This document shows positions 25,258-34,211 of a stretch of DNA of 59,398 nt, in pieces (the stretch's first letter is position 1; every line of letters starts with the position of its first letter). The position numbers were made by a program, and so were the translations under genes. The notes beneath the pieces were generated by a model. The model saw only the letters and a list, made by a program, of their open reading frames with translations. It was not told the DNA's origin and did no database searches. This DNA comes from Planctomycetia bacterium (GTDB taxonomy: Bacteria; Planctomycetota; Phycisphaerae; Phycisphaerales; SM1A02): the NCBI GenBank assembly GCA_005787685.1, contig SYAC01000011.1:1-59398 (forward strand), given 5' to 3'.

Positions 25258-26889
25258 ATGACCCCGCTCCTTGTGTTGACATCCATGGCCAGCCTCATGT
25301 TGGCAGCATTGAATTCATCCACCGTGGCGAAGTTGCCCATGGACTCGAAGCGATCCACTTCGCGCGCCATGGCGCACCAGGCGCCAACCGAAGATCCAGT
25401 ACCAGTCTGGGTGTACTTTCAAGAATTGCGCGCGCAACCATGCAACGCCTGCGAGACCGCCATCACTGAATTGGCCGTGGCGCGCCGATTACTGCGCCGC
25501 ACGCTGCCTGGCGTGGTTGACATTCACGACATGCCGCTGCCGCAGGAGTGCTTGAACGCGATCGCGGCCACAGGCGCGACTGTGCGCGTGCAAAGTCGTT
25601 GGCTCAACGCCATCAGCGCGCTCGCCACGCCCGCGCAAATTGCAGCGCTACAAAATTTGCCACAGGTTGTGCGCGTAGAACCTGTTCGTCGCGGTCAGTC
25701 GATTGCGCGCCAGGACATGTCAAGCGCCAAGCCGCTGACACACTTCGCAGTTCTTGAGGATGTGTACGGCACCGCCGCGATGCAAGTGGATCAAATTGAT
25801 CTTCGCCGTCTGCACAACGCCGGCTTCCGTGGCAATGGGATTGTGATAGGGGTTCTCGACAGTGGATTTCGTCGCGTGCATCAGGCGTTTACCAGCGCCG
25901 TGCATCCACTACAGGTCATTGCCGAGTGGGACTTTGTCAAGAACGACAACAACACCGATATCCAAACCGGTGACCCCGCCACGCAACACAAGCACGGCAC
26001 TTGGATTCTTGGCACCATGGCCGCGTATTTGCCCAATCAAATCATTGGCACCGCGTACGAGGCGCGCTTTGTGCTTGCAAAGACCGAGGACATTTCATCT
26101 GAAACTCCGATCGAGGAGGACTTCTATGTCGCAGGCCTGGAATTTGTGGAGGCCAATGGCGCCGATATTGCGACCAGTTCCCTTGGCTATCTTGCTTGGT
26201 ACACGCAAGCCGACATGAACGGCGCAACGGCGGTGACCACTCAGGCCGTGAACATTGCCACTGCCAACGGTCTGGTGTGTTTAACGGCCGCGGGAAATAA
26301 AGGACACGACGCAAATCCCTTGACCAGTTCGCTGCTTGCGCCAGCCGACGCAATGCAGGTTCTTACATGTGGTGCCGTTGATTTCGATGACGGCATTGCA
26401 AATATTTCTTCCAGTGGCCCCACCGCTGATGGTCGCGTGAAGCCAGAAATTCTAGCTTTGGGCGTAAACACCGCCACCATTAACAGCACCGTCACCACTG
26501 GTCTAAGCAATGTCAGCGGCACCAGCCTGAGCACACCGCTGCTTGCGGGTGCTGTGGCATGCGTGTTGCAGGCCCGACCAGATTTTACCGTGGATTCGCT
26601 GCGTACGGCGTTGTTCGCAACGGCTAGTCAATCCGACGCACATGGCGCGCGCGCCGACCCATTATTTGTCACAGGATACGGAATCATAAGAGCATTTTCC
26701 GCTAGTCAGTTTGTCGCACCGTGTCTTGGCGATCTTGATGGCTCGCGCGAAGTGGATGGCGGCGATCTATCAATGGTAGTGCTTGATGTTGGCGCGTGCG
26801 TTGGCTGCCTGACGGACTTGGATAACTCTGGCTCCGTGGACAGCGGCGACATTTCTCTGGTGTTGCTCAACAGCGGTGCGTGTCCCTAA
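25258..26889 (+). CDS. secreted subtilisin-like serine protease with dockerin-like C-terminus
   Basis: A 543-aa exported protease of the S8 family. Residues 1-20 look like a signal peptide. Residues about 50-145 resemble an I9-type propeptide (VVRVEPV at its end). The catalytic triad is D201 (GVLDSGF), H246 (KHGTWILG) and S423 (SGTSLSTP), with the oxyanion Asn in TAAGNKG. The last 55 residues hold two Asp-rich units, DLDGSREVDGGDLSMVVLD and DLDNSGSVDSGDISLVLLN, each ending in GAC; they resemble calcium-binding dockerin-type repeats common at the ends of planctomycete exported proteins. A cysteine pair in PCNACE lies in the propeptide. A tail of the same type survives as a remnant at 24872-25045. 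Confidence 0.92.
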   Translation: MTPLLVLTSMASLMLAALNSSTVAKLPMDSKRSTSRAMAHQAPTEDPVPVWVYFQELRAQPCNACETAITELAVARRLLRRTLPGVVDIHDMPLPQECLNAIAATGATVRVQSRWLNAISALATPAQIAALQNLPQVVRVEPVRRGQSIARQDMSSAKPLTHFAVLEDVYGTAAMQVDQIDLRRLHNAGFRGNGIVIGVLDSGFRRVHQAFTSAVHPLQVIAEWDFVKNDNNTDIQTGDPATQHKHGTWILGTMAAYLPNQIIGTAYEARFVLAKTEDISSETPIEEDFYVAGLEFVEANGADIATSSLGYLAWYTQADMNGATAVTTQAVNIATANGLVCLTAAGNKGHDANPLTSSLLAPADAMQVLTCGAVDFDDGIANISSSGPTADGRVKPEILALGVNTATINSTVTTGLSNVSGTSLSTPLLAGAVACVLQARPDFTVDSLRTALFATASQSDAHGARADPLFVTGYGIIRAFSASQFVAPCLGDLDGSREVDGGDLSMVVLDVGACVGCLTDLDNSGSVDSGDISLVLLNSGACP

Positions 26890-26956
26890 GACGGCGCATG
26901 GCAAACTTTGAGCGTGCATTGGTATTTCCAAACCCAATTGACTTGGCAGCAACCGC

Positions 26957-27021
26957 TTTCAATTTGCGCTTTCAATTTGCGCTTTCAATTTGCGCTTTCA
27001 ACTTGCGCTTTCAATTTGCGC
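26957..27021 (+). repeat. 13-bp tandem repeat, five units
   Basis: TTTCAATTTGCGC is repeated five times in a row (26957, 26970, 26983, 26996 and 27009), with one base change in the fourth unit. It lies between the ends of the convergent subtilase and sugar isomerase genes and is not coding on either strand as far as I can tell. Confidence 0.92.
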
Positions 27022-27066
27022 TGTCAACAAATGACGTGTGATACGCCGTGGCCTATTGGCTGCCGC

Positions 27067-28059
27067 TCACACCCACCACGGCTTCGCGGCCTTCTCGTGA
27101 ATCACGCAATCGTGAAGAAATTCCGCGGCTTTCACAAAGCCTTCCTCGGTGCTCATCAGCGCGTCCTCATGCTCAATGCTTAACACATGGTCATAGCCGT
27201 AGCGGCGCAACATGGATACAAACGGTTTCCAAAATTCATGACCATGCCCATGCCCACAGGCCCGAAAGTTCCAGGCGCGCTCGTTCAACTGACCATACGG
27301 ACGCGTATCCAAGTAGCCATTGCGTGGACCTTCATGCAAATCAAGTTGCGTGTCCTTGGCGTGAACATGAAACAGCAAACCAGCCTCGCCCAGATCGCGC
27401 GCGGCAAGCACTGGATCAATACCCTGCCAAAATAAATGTGACGGATCTAAGTTCACACCCAAACGACACTTGCCCTTCACGCCCGAGGCCTTCATAGCGG
27501 CGCGCGAAAGTTTGATCATGGTGTGCGAGTTGTACACGCAGAAACCTGGATGCGGCTCCAGCGCGGTGCGGACATTCAACTTGGCGCAATACTTCATGGC
27601 GCGCGCCCAATAAGGCACAAGCACTTTGTTCCATTGATAGTCCAGAATTTTTAGAAAGTCCCCGGGCCACGGACAGGTCACCCAGTTGGGCGTAGTGTCG
27701 CGCGCGCTGCCACCAGGGCAACCACTGAAGGTGATCACAATATCAGTGCCAAGTTTGGGCGCAAGTTGCACGGCGTTTTCCCACGCGCTGTGATGGTCGC
27801 GCGCGATTCTTTTATCTGGATGAATTGGATTTCCATGCACGGAAAGGGCGCTCAGCGTGAGCCCGAATTCGCGCAAGATGCCCTTGATGCGGTCTTGCTC
27901 CTTGGCGCTGGCTAGAACTTTCTTGGCGTCAAAAAAACCTTTGCCTGGGTAGGCGCCCGCGGGCAACTCAATGGCATCTAGGCCGTGCTCCGCCAGAAAT
28001 TGACAGACTTGCTCCAGTGGCCGTCCAGTGAACAACGCGCTCATGACACCTAGTTTCAT
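27067..28059 (-). CDS. sugar phosphate isomerase/epimerase (xylose isomerase-like TIM barrel)
   Basis: A cytoplasmic TIM-barrel protein of the AP-endonuclease-2-like family, 330 aa. Probable metal ligands are spread along the barrel as usual: E in LDAIELPAG, H in ALSVHGNP, E in TALEPHPG, D/H in VNLDPSHLFWQG, H in LFHVHAKDTQ and E in VLSIEHEDA. An AGGAGA ribosome-binding site precedes ATG 28059. Such proteins act on ketoses, inositols or hydroxypyruvate, and the substrate cannot be told from sequence. Its neighbours give no pathway clue. It faces the subtilase gene across the 13-bp repeat. Confidence 0.88.
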   Translation of the reverse strand: MKLGVMSALFTGRPLEQVCQFLAEHGLDAIELPAGAYPGKGFFDAKKVLASAKEQDRIKGILREFGLTLSALSVHGNPIHPDKRIARDHHSAWENAVQLAPKLGTDIVITFSGCPGGSARDTTPNWVTCPWPGDFLKILDYQWNKVLVPYWARAMKYCAKLNVRTALEPHPGFCVYNSHTMIKLSRAAMKASGVKGKCRLGVNLDPSHLFWQGIDPVLAARDLGEAGLLFHVHAKDTQLDLHEGPRNGYLDTRPYGQLNERAWNFRACGHGHGHEFWKPFVSMLRRYGYDHVLSIEHEDALMSTEEGFVKAAEFLHDCVIHEKAAKPWWV

Positions 28060-28229
28060 ATGGTTCTCCTGCGGGAACGCTACCCGAAATTGCGCGTGAT
28101 TGAGATTGCACGCGCCAGGCTCATGTGATTGCGGCGGCGCTCAAACTGCGGTGCGACCCTTCGACAAGCGTCGCGCGGAGAGTGTTGCCGCCTAGCGCAT
28201 GGCAGTTGGCATGCGCCCAAATCCATGTC

Positions 28230-29753
28230 ATGATGCACGCCCATATGTTTCTTTGCCTCTTTCCATGTTTGATATTGGCTTGCATTTTGGCGCAAGATGC
28301 TAGCGCGCCTACTGCGCCCCCAACTGCGCCCCCAACTACGGCTCCAACTGCGGCTCCAACTGCGCCCCCAACTGCGGCGCCAGTGGTGCCACCCGCTCCA
28401 ACCGACAAACCCAAGTCCTCCAACACCGCGGATTCCTCCATGCCCGAGTCCGCGCCAGTGGCCGCACCCGCGCCGCGTCGAGTACGCGTGTTGATTGATC
28501 GCTTCAAGGAAAGCGGCGGCATAATTGTGCGCCAAGATGATTCCGTGCTGACCATTCGCACGCCCGAAGGCATTGAAAAGTCATTTGAGAAATCGCTGCT
28601 GCTCGGAGTGTTTCCAGTTCTGGACGCGCCCGAAGGCACGCTTGTGATTATTCAGTTTCGCGATGGCAGGCGCGTGGAGGCGGAATTGGTGCGCGACGAA
28701 TTGCATCAGGCGCGTGTGCGCATTGCCAAGGTGGAGGTTGTGCTGGCGCGTGAAACTTTTTGGGCGTTGGAATTGGCTCCGACCTTTGAGGAATTATTGG
28801 CGCAGTATCGCGCGGGCATTGCACCGACCGCCTGGGCGCAACGCGTGAAATTGGCTCGGTGGATGCTGGAGGAAAATCACGCGCAAATGGCGAAGGAAGA
28901 ACTGGCTGAAATCTTGCGGACCTATGACACGCAAGAAGCTCACGACTTGATGGCCCGCGTGGAATTCACGCTGCGCTCGCAAACCAATGGCTCGCCCAAC
29001 CCCGCCAAAAGCCCGTCAAATCGTGCGCCCATGGATCAACCTGCTTTGCCAACACATCGTTTAAGTCCCGAAGATGTCAACATTATTAAAGTTTTTGAAG
29101 TGGATTGGGAACGCCCCCCCCGCATGGAAGCGTCGCCCGAACTGGCCAACAAAATCGTGGCGCGCTATTCCGACAGCGACTTGTTGCCAGCCGACCCCGA
29201 AGCACGCAAGGCCATGGACTCATGGGCTCCTGAGCAACTGTTGAAATTACTATTTGCGCTCAAGGCGCGCGATCTTTATCAAGACATCCACATTCTTGGC
29301 GAGCCTTTGGCGCTGGAGCAATTCCATAAACGCGTGCATGACAATTGGCTTGTTCCAAATTGTGCCACCAGCCGCTGTCACGGTGGCATGGATGCCGGAA
29401 ATTTTTTCTTGTTTTCGGCTGATTATCGCAACGAACGAACGCGCTACACCAATTTGCTCATTTTGTTGCGCTCATCCACACTGCCTGGCAAGCCCCCAAT
29501 GATTGACTTTGAGAATCCAGAGCAATCGTTGCTCATTCAATACGCGCGCGCGCGCATAGACGCCAAATTTGCGCATCCTGATGTGCCGGGGTGGAAACCA
29601 ATCTTTACTGCTGGGCGTGAATCCCTGCAGAAAGACGCCTTGGCTTGGATACGCGGCATGCACCAACCGCGCAGCGAGTACCCGATTGATTACACCCCAC
29701 CCACATTCAAATTACCCGCTCGAAATTCGCCAACCAACCCACCCGATCGCTGA
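28230..29753 (+). CDS. exported protein with Pro/Ala-rich linker and CX4CH motif
   Basis: A protein of about 507 aa from ATG 28230, with the signal segment MFLCLFPCLILACILAQDA. The ORF extends to 28125, but the earlier residues are not signal-like. A low-complexity A-P-T stretch (about 25-62) is followed by a small beta domain (RVLIDRFKESGGIIVRQDD..., about 85-170), helical repeats and a C-terminal domain of about 200 residues. That domain has the motif CATSRCHGG (C378, C383, H384). Planctomycete cytochrome-c-like domains carry similar C..CHGG signatures, so heme binding is possible, but the spacing is CX4CH rather than CXXCH. Followed after 24 bp by the PADP-repeat lipoprotein on the same strand. 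Confidence 0.75.
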   Translation: MMHAHMFLCLFPCLILACILAQDASAPTAPPTAPPTTAPTAAPTAPPTAAPVVPPAPTDKPKSSNTADSSMPESAPVAAPAPRRVRVLIDRFKESGGIIVRQDDSVLTIRTPEGIEKSFEKSLLLGVFPVLDAPEGTLVIIQFRDGRRVEAELVRDELHQARVRIAKVEVVLARETFWALELAPTFEELLAQYRAGIAPTAWAQRVKLARWMLEENHAQMAKEELAEILRTYDTQEAHDLMARVEFTLRSQTNGSPNPAKSPSNRAPMDQPALPTHRLSPEDVNIIKVFEVDWERPPRMEASPELANKIVARYSDSDLLPADPEARKAMDSWAPEQLLKLLFALKARDLYQDIHILGEPLALEQFHKRVHDNWLVPNCATSRCHGGMDAGNFFLFSADYRNERTRYTNLLILLRSSTLPGKPPMIDFENPEQSLLIQYARARIDAKFAHPDVPGWKPIFTAGRESLQKDALAWIRGMHQPRSEYPIDYTPPTFKLPARNSPTNPPDR

Positions 29754-29777
29754 AGCGTTCTAAGTTAGAATCACCCA

Positions 29778-31580
29778 ATGCAATTTCTTAGCCAAGCCCG
29801 CGCGCAAATTCGCCTTCAACCACACTGCTTGCGAGAACGAATTTTATTTTTCGGGGCGCTGCTTGTATCGTGCGTGTGCGTGACGGGCTGCATAGATGAC
29901 GCCGCGTTGGCGCAGCGCGAGGCCACCAAAAAATTTAACGCCACCATTGCCGCCGCCCAAAAAGCCCTGGCGGAAGTTTCGGCGAATGATCCTGAGGCGA
30001 ATCGAACAAGCGCGGAATCCTTGCGCAGGGTTGCGGCTTCGGCAAGTCCCGCGGCGAGCTCAAGTGCGGCGCAAAAAGCCTCAATGGCGTTGATTGCCTC
30101 GCAACTGTATGTGCAAGCCGCGCGACTGGACGCGGTCGCCATTGAGCGAATTGAAAAAGTTCGCCGAGTGCAAGCGGACGACGCCATGTTTCGCGGCAGT
30201 TTGGCGCTGCAATTTCAGAGTCTTGCCAAGGGCATGGAGGTTGAGGTCACAGCCGAGGGGCGCGCCGTGTTGGAGAAGGATCGAGCCGCCAACGAAGTCA
30301 TTGTCAAATCCATGGCTGATCAATCTGGCATGCAAAGAGAAATTATGGACCAAGCCACCAGCGCAATCGCCGAAAAACAAAGCCAAGCGCTAGCGCTGGA
30401 AAAGTCGGCCAGCGAGCTGAAACAAAAAGCCAGTATCACCGGACCAGTTCAGGGATTCAAATTCATCATCGAGTCTGAAAAATCGCTGAACGAATCGCGC
30501 AAACTGCAAAGTGAGGCGGCGAACTTGGATTTGGATTCACAATCCGCGGCGTTGAATTATCGCATGTCGGTCCTGACGGGCGCCGCCTATCAATCAAGTT
30601 TGGATCGCAACCAAATCAGTATGGGGGCGATTTCTGAAATTGAGGCCATAAGCGAAACTGCCAGGCAAGAATTCGCGCGCCTGGGAGAGACCTATGAAGC
30701 ATCGGCCATTGATTCGGCAAAAGCCCTCCAAGGATCGGCTGAAAGCGTGAACACCTTGTATGACGGCGCCATTGAAGGGTTGGAGAAAGCCGTCAGTTTG
30801 GCTCAGCAGGCCAGTAGCGGCGACTCATCTCGGGGCGCCAAAAATAATTTATTGAACACGCAACTTATGTTGGCGGGAATGTTGGAGCGCCGCGAAAGCG
30901 CATGCTCTCTGGATATTTCCGCATACACAGCGACCGCCAAAATTGACCCCGACGGCACTTGGAGTAAGGACGCCTCCGCATCGCAAGTCATTCGACGAAA
31001 CGCAAAGACCAAGGCCATTGAAGCATTTGAAGCGGTGTTCAACGGCATTCCCGAAGGCAGCAGTGATAACTCACAAGTCAAATTTCGTAAGAGTATTCAA
31101 ATTGCCAAGGCGAAATTGTCCGGGGAAAAAGTAAGCAACGACACGGACTCCAATAAAGATGCAAGCGAAACCCCTCAAGAGAACGACGCACCAAGCGATG
31201 AGGCGCGTGAGCAGAAAAGTGGTGAGCCTGTAAATGATGCCCCCGCCACTGATGAGCCATCTTCAGCGCCAACACCAACTGATCCGCCAGCCGATCCGCC
31301 AACTGATCCGCCAGCTGATCCACCAGCGACTGATCCGCCAGCGACTGATCCGCCAGCTGATCCATCTGCGACTGATCCGCCAGCTGATCCACCAGCCGAT
31401 CCACCAGCTGATCCGCCAGCTGATCCGCCAGCTGATCCGCCAGCTGATCCACCAGCTGATCCACCAGCCGATCCGCCAGCCGATCCACCAGCCGATCCGC
31501 CAGCCGATCCACCAGCCGATCCGCCAGCCGATCCACCAGCTGATCCGCCAGCCGATCCGCCAGCCGATCCACCAGCCTAA
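29778..31580 (+). CDS. lipoprotein with a long helical region and PADP-repeat tail
   Basis: A 600-aa protein. The signal ends in the lipobox VTGC (C38). Residues about 45-480 are Ala/Glu/Gln/Lys-rich and strongly helical, likely coiled coil (EATKKFNATIAAAQKALAEV; ALEKSASELKQKAS). From about residue 500 to the end the protein is PPADP or PATDPP repeats, which would form a stiff, extended, acidic polyproline arm. The whole looks like a surface spacer or peptidoglycan- or envelope-spanning stalk, but I know no family. It follows the CX4CH protein closely, so the two may be co-expressed. The repeat makes its length prone to change by slippage. Confidence 0.8.
   Translation: MQFLSQARAQIRLQPHCLRERILFFGALLVSCVCVTGCIDDAALAQREATKKFNATIAAAQKALAEVSANDPEANRTSAESLRRVAASASPAASSSAAQKASMALIASQLYVQAARLDAVAIERIEKVRRVQADDAMFRGSLALQFQSLAKGMEVEVTAEGRAVLEKDRAANEVIVKSMADQSGMQREIMDQATSAIAEKQSQALALEKSASELKQKASITGPVQGFKFIIESEKSLNESRKLQSEAANLDLDSQSAALNYRMSVLTGAAYQSSLDRNQISMGAISEIEAISETARQEFARLGETYEASAIDSAKALQGSAESVNTLYDGAIEGLEKAVSLAQQASSGDSSRGAKNNLLNTQLMLAGMLERRESACSLDISAYTATAKIDPDGTWSKDASASQVIRRNAKTKAIEAFEAVFNGIPEGSSDNSQVKFRKSIQIAKAKLSGEKVSNDTDSNKDASETPQENDAPSDEAREQKSGEPVNDAPATDEPSSAPTPTDPPADPPTDPPADPPATDPPATDPPADPSATDPPADPPADPPADPPADPPADPPADPPADPPADPPADPPADPPADPPADPPADPPADPPADPPADPPA
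31282..31576 (+). repeat. 12-15-bp proline-repeat array encoding PPADP
   Basis: Units of the form GATCCGCCAGCT and GATCCACCAGCC are repeated about 25 times in frame, with occasional 15-bp units adding a Thr (CCAGCGACTGATCC). They code for the PPADP tail of the lipoprotein. The pattern also makes a long open antisense frame, which is an artefact of the repeat. Confidence 0.93.
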
Positions 31581-31631
31581 TTATTGAAAGCGTTGAACGA
31601 TCCGCATGCACGAATCGTGGGTGTGAGTTCA

Positions 31632-32732
31632 TCAACATTCTTTGGAATGCGCTTGCAACAGCAATGCCGACTTTTCTCGCAGCCAGCTGTCTGCGCTCGG
31701 ATCTGCTTGCAACTGCTTCAAGGCGTTGACAAGTTGGGTCGACCACGACTGCGGGCGCGTGCCTAAGACAATCAACAACGCATTGCGTTTCCACATTGAC
31801 AGCGTGGCGCGTAGCAACACTTTGGAAAGTTTCAGCGCGGCTTGACTTGACTCTGTCCAAGTCAACACATCGGCCAAGTCAAAGTCGCTGTGAATCGCTT
31901 GATATTGGGGGTTGGGCTTCACCAGTGACGCACTCTGGCGTGGTTGCGAATGCGGACACGCCTGCACGCACGCATCACAGCCAAAAAGCCAATCATCCGT
32001 GCGCTGTTCAAACCACTGAGCGGGCATAGACCGATGTTCAATGGTGAGATAGGAAATGCAGCGCTCGGCGTGCAACTTCCATGGCTCAATCGCCTGGGTG
32101 GGGCACGCGTCAATGCAGCGCGTGCATGTGGCGCATGGATCGCCGTCTACTGGCTGGCTGGGAGCCAAGTTGAGTGAGGTCACAATTTCACCAAGCACAA
32201 TCCAACTACCCACATTGTGCTCGCCAATCAGCAGCGTGTGTTTGCCGATGCGGCCAAGACCCGCGCGCTGCGCATGCTCGCGCTCCAGAATAGGTGCGGT
32301 ATCCACGCACACGCGAAAGCGATTGCCGGGAAATCGTTGGCGCAGATCATCCGCGATGGGCTCAAGTCGTTCACGAATCACCCGGTGATAGTCGCGGCCA
32401 CGCGCGTATCGGGCAATGCGCCCGCGCGCAGAAGCGTTGGAATGGGGCGGATCAATCTCGCCACTCGCATAACGATCGGCCACGCAAATAATGGAGCGCG
32501 CCGTGGGCACAAACACTTGCGGATTCATGCGCTGCTCCAAATGCTCGCCAAGGTATGTCATTTCTGCGCAACCGCCGCGCGCCAGCCATTGCGTAAAGTG
32601 TGCGCCATAAGATGTTTCACTGGCACGACAAATGCCATACAACGCAAAGCCCGCGCCACTCAGCGTTGCCAAAATTTCGCGCGTCAACGCATGGTTAAAT
32701 TCCCCATGATTGGCGCTGTTTTGTTCACTCAT
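31632..32732 (-). CDS. queG: epoxyqueuosine reductase QueG
   Basis: A cobalamin- and Fe-S-dependent enzyme that makes queuosine in tRNA from epoxyqueuosine, the last step of the pathway. The 366-aa protein has the N-terminal QueG domain (GHSGLGRIGKH-type segment AGLGRIGKHTLLIGE, catalytic D in VCVDTAPILERE) and two [4Fe-4S] motifs: CATCTRCIDACPT and CDACVQACPHSQ. A C-terminal HEAT-like helical end follows (ALKLSKVLLRATLSMWKRNAL). Size is standard. It lies 93 bp downstream of hpnE on the same strand, with no sign of coupling. No other queuosine gene is in the window. Confidence 0.95.
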   Translation of the reverse strand: MSEQNSANHGEFNHALTREILATLSGAGFALYGICRASETSYGAHFTQWLARGGCAEMTYLGEHLEQRMNPQVFVPTARSIICVADRYASGEIDPPHSNASARGRIARYARGRDYHRVIRERLEPIADDLRQRFPGNRFRVCVDTAPILEREHAQRAGLGRIGKHTLLIGEHNVGSWIVLGEIVTSLNLAPSQPVDGDPCATCTRCIDACPTQAIEPWKLHAERCISYLTIEHRSMPAQWFEQRTDDWLFGCDACVQACPHSQPRQSASLVKPNPQYQAIHSDFDLADVLTWTESSQAALKLSKVLLRATLSMWKRNALLIVLGTRPQSWSTQLVNALKQLQADPSADSWLREKSALLLQAHSKEC

Positions 32733-32825
32733 GGCAGGCGGTTGGATTGGCTCAGAACACTTGATGAGATTGACATTTTACTTTTGCATTTGAAAAAGTT
32801 CAACGAGAAGTCCATGCAAAGCGCA

Positions 32826-34211
32826 TCAGCCTAAGCCCGCCACGCGCGCCAATAGAGCGGCGGGTAATTCTCGTTGCAGCGTATTGTTGTTTGTTATGGC
32901 GTCGGCCGCGGCGTATCCCGAGCGCACCGCGCCCTCCATGGTGGCGGGCCAACCCGTGTCGCACCAATCCCCCGCCAAAAACAAATTATCCACGCCGCCC
33001 ATCGCGCTTGGTCGAGGTCCAGGCCGCAACGCCTCAAAGCCCGGCACTGCGGCAAATGTGGCGCGCTTCTCCTTGACCGATCGAACCTCCATTGGCTCAA
33101 GCGCGCGCGCGCGCGGACACGCCCAATCAATATCTTCACGAACCCGTCGCGTAATTTCGCTCTCATCCAAATCCATCCACGCATCGGCCGCGGAAATGAC
33201 GGCGTGAATATGCTGGCGACCGGCATTGTCCACGCCTTTGTTGAACAGCCATTGCGTGGCGCGCGCGGGCAACACCAAATGAGGTTGGTCGAGCACTTGC
33301 GTTGCGTAGACCAAGTGCACCCCCAAAATTGGGCTGGTTGTGATTTGATCAAGGTTGCGTAAACGCTCGTCTTTTTCCCGCAACGAAGGCGAACACAATT
33401 TGAGCAAGCGATCAAATGGAACCGCGCTGATCACCGCGCCGGCTTGCACCAATCCATCGTCGGTCACCACGCCAGTCACACGCGTTCCATCAAAGGCAAT
33501 GGCTTTGACGCTGACGCCAAGTTTCACTTGCCCGCCCGTCTTGGCAATGATGGCCTCGGCAGGATCATATAAATCAAGCAGTGGAACAACGCTGAGCGCC
33601 ATGGCGCTTGCGAATCGGTGGCTAAGAAATCCCTCTTGAAAAACTTTCATGGCCACGGGCGCGTCCACGCGCGCCGATGACAAATTACAGGCGCTCACCA
33701 CCACGGGTTCCCAAAATCGATCTATGGCGCGCTGGCTTTGGCGGGTTTGTTGCAAGAAGTCAAGGAACACGCGGCCGCGCCATCGCTCGCGACCGGCGTA
33801 ACCCATGCGCATCAATTTGAACATGGCAAAGGCAATGCCGACTTTGTCCTTGAATGAAATCATGCGCATGCGTAAAAAACTTCCCGTGAATTGCGCGGGC
33901 GCGGGGAACCAACCCGAGCACATCACATCGGGCTTGTGCGGTGGATTGGCCCAAAAGGTTTGTGGATGCCATTGCATGCGGTCCAGCACACCCAGTTGTT
34001 GATAAAAATCCAGCAAGTTCACACAACAACCCATGGCGACATGCTGGCAGTTGTCCAAAATTTTTCCATTGCGGGGGTCCACAAAGCTGGTGGCGCGACC
34101 ACCCAATTTAGCTCGTGTTTCAAGCACAATTGGCGTGAATTCGGCCTGGGACAGGCGCAGCGCGGCTGCGATTCCCGCAATGCCGCCGCCAATAATGGCG
34201 ACCTTTCTCAC
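32826..34211 (-). CDS. hpnE: hydroxysqualene dehydroxylase HpnE
   Basis: A FAD-dependent amine-oxidase-like protein that completes the HpnCDE route, reducing hydroxysqualene to squalene. The 461-aa protein begins with the Rossmann motif VAIIGGGIAGIAAALRLSQ and VLETRAKLGGRA, and carries the C-terminal FAD signature FLAGDWCDTGWPATMEGAVRSG. The start ATG 34211 overlaps the hpnD stop as ATGA, so hpnD and hpnE are coupled. Order and sequence match hpnC-hpnD-hpnE sets in hopanoid-making bacteria. The squalene-hopene cyclase gene is not in this window. Confidence 0.95.
   Translation of the reverse strand: MRKVAIIGGGIAGIAAALRLSQAEFTPIVLETRAKLGGRATSFVDPRNGKILDNCQHVAMGCCVNLLDFYQQLGVLDRMQWHPQTFWANPPHKPDVMCSGWFPAPAQFTGSFLRMRMISFKDKVGIAFAMFKLMRMGYAGRERWRGRVFLDFLQQTRQSQRAIDRFWEPVVVSACNLSSARVDAPVAMKVFQEGFLSHRFASAMALSVVPLLDLYDPAEAIIAKTGGQVKLGVSVKAIAFDGTRVTGVVTDDGLVQAGAVISAVPFDRLLKLCSPSLREKDERLRNLDQITTSPILGVHLVYATQVLDQPHLVLPARATQWLFNKGVDNAGRQHIHAVISAADAWMDLDESEITRRVREDIDWACPRARALEPMEVRSVKEKRATFAAVPGFEALRPGPRPSAMGGVDNLFLAGDWCDTGWPATMEGAVRSGYAAADAITNNNTLQRELPAALLARVAGLG

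Noticed and set aside
26957-27021. CRISPR array
   Set aside because: Direct tandem repeats of 13 bp without spacers. The other repeats in the window are in-frame coding repeats. No cas gene is present.
28121-28639. ORFs antisense to the A-P-T linker (GRSWGRSW and GGAVGGAVG repeats)
   Set aside because: Created by the low-complexity linker codons of the exported protein on the other strand.
31078-31860. 260-aa ORF antisense to the PADP repeat
   Set aside because: Its LVDRLADQ repeats are the mirror of the proline repeat, which keeps all frames open. No independent support.
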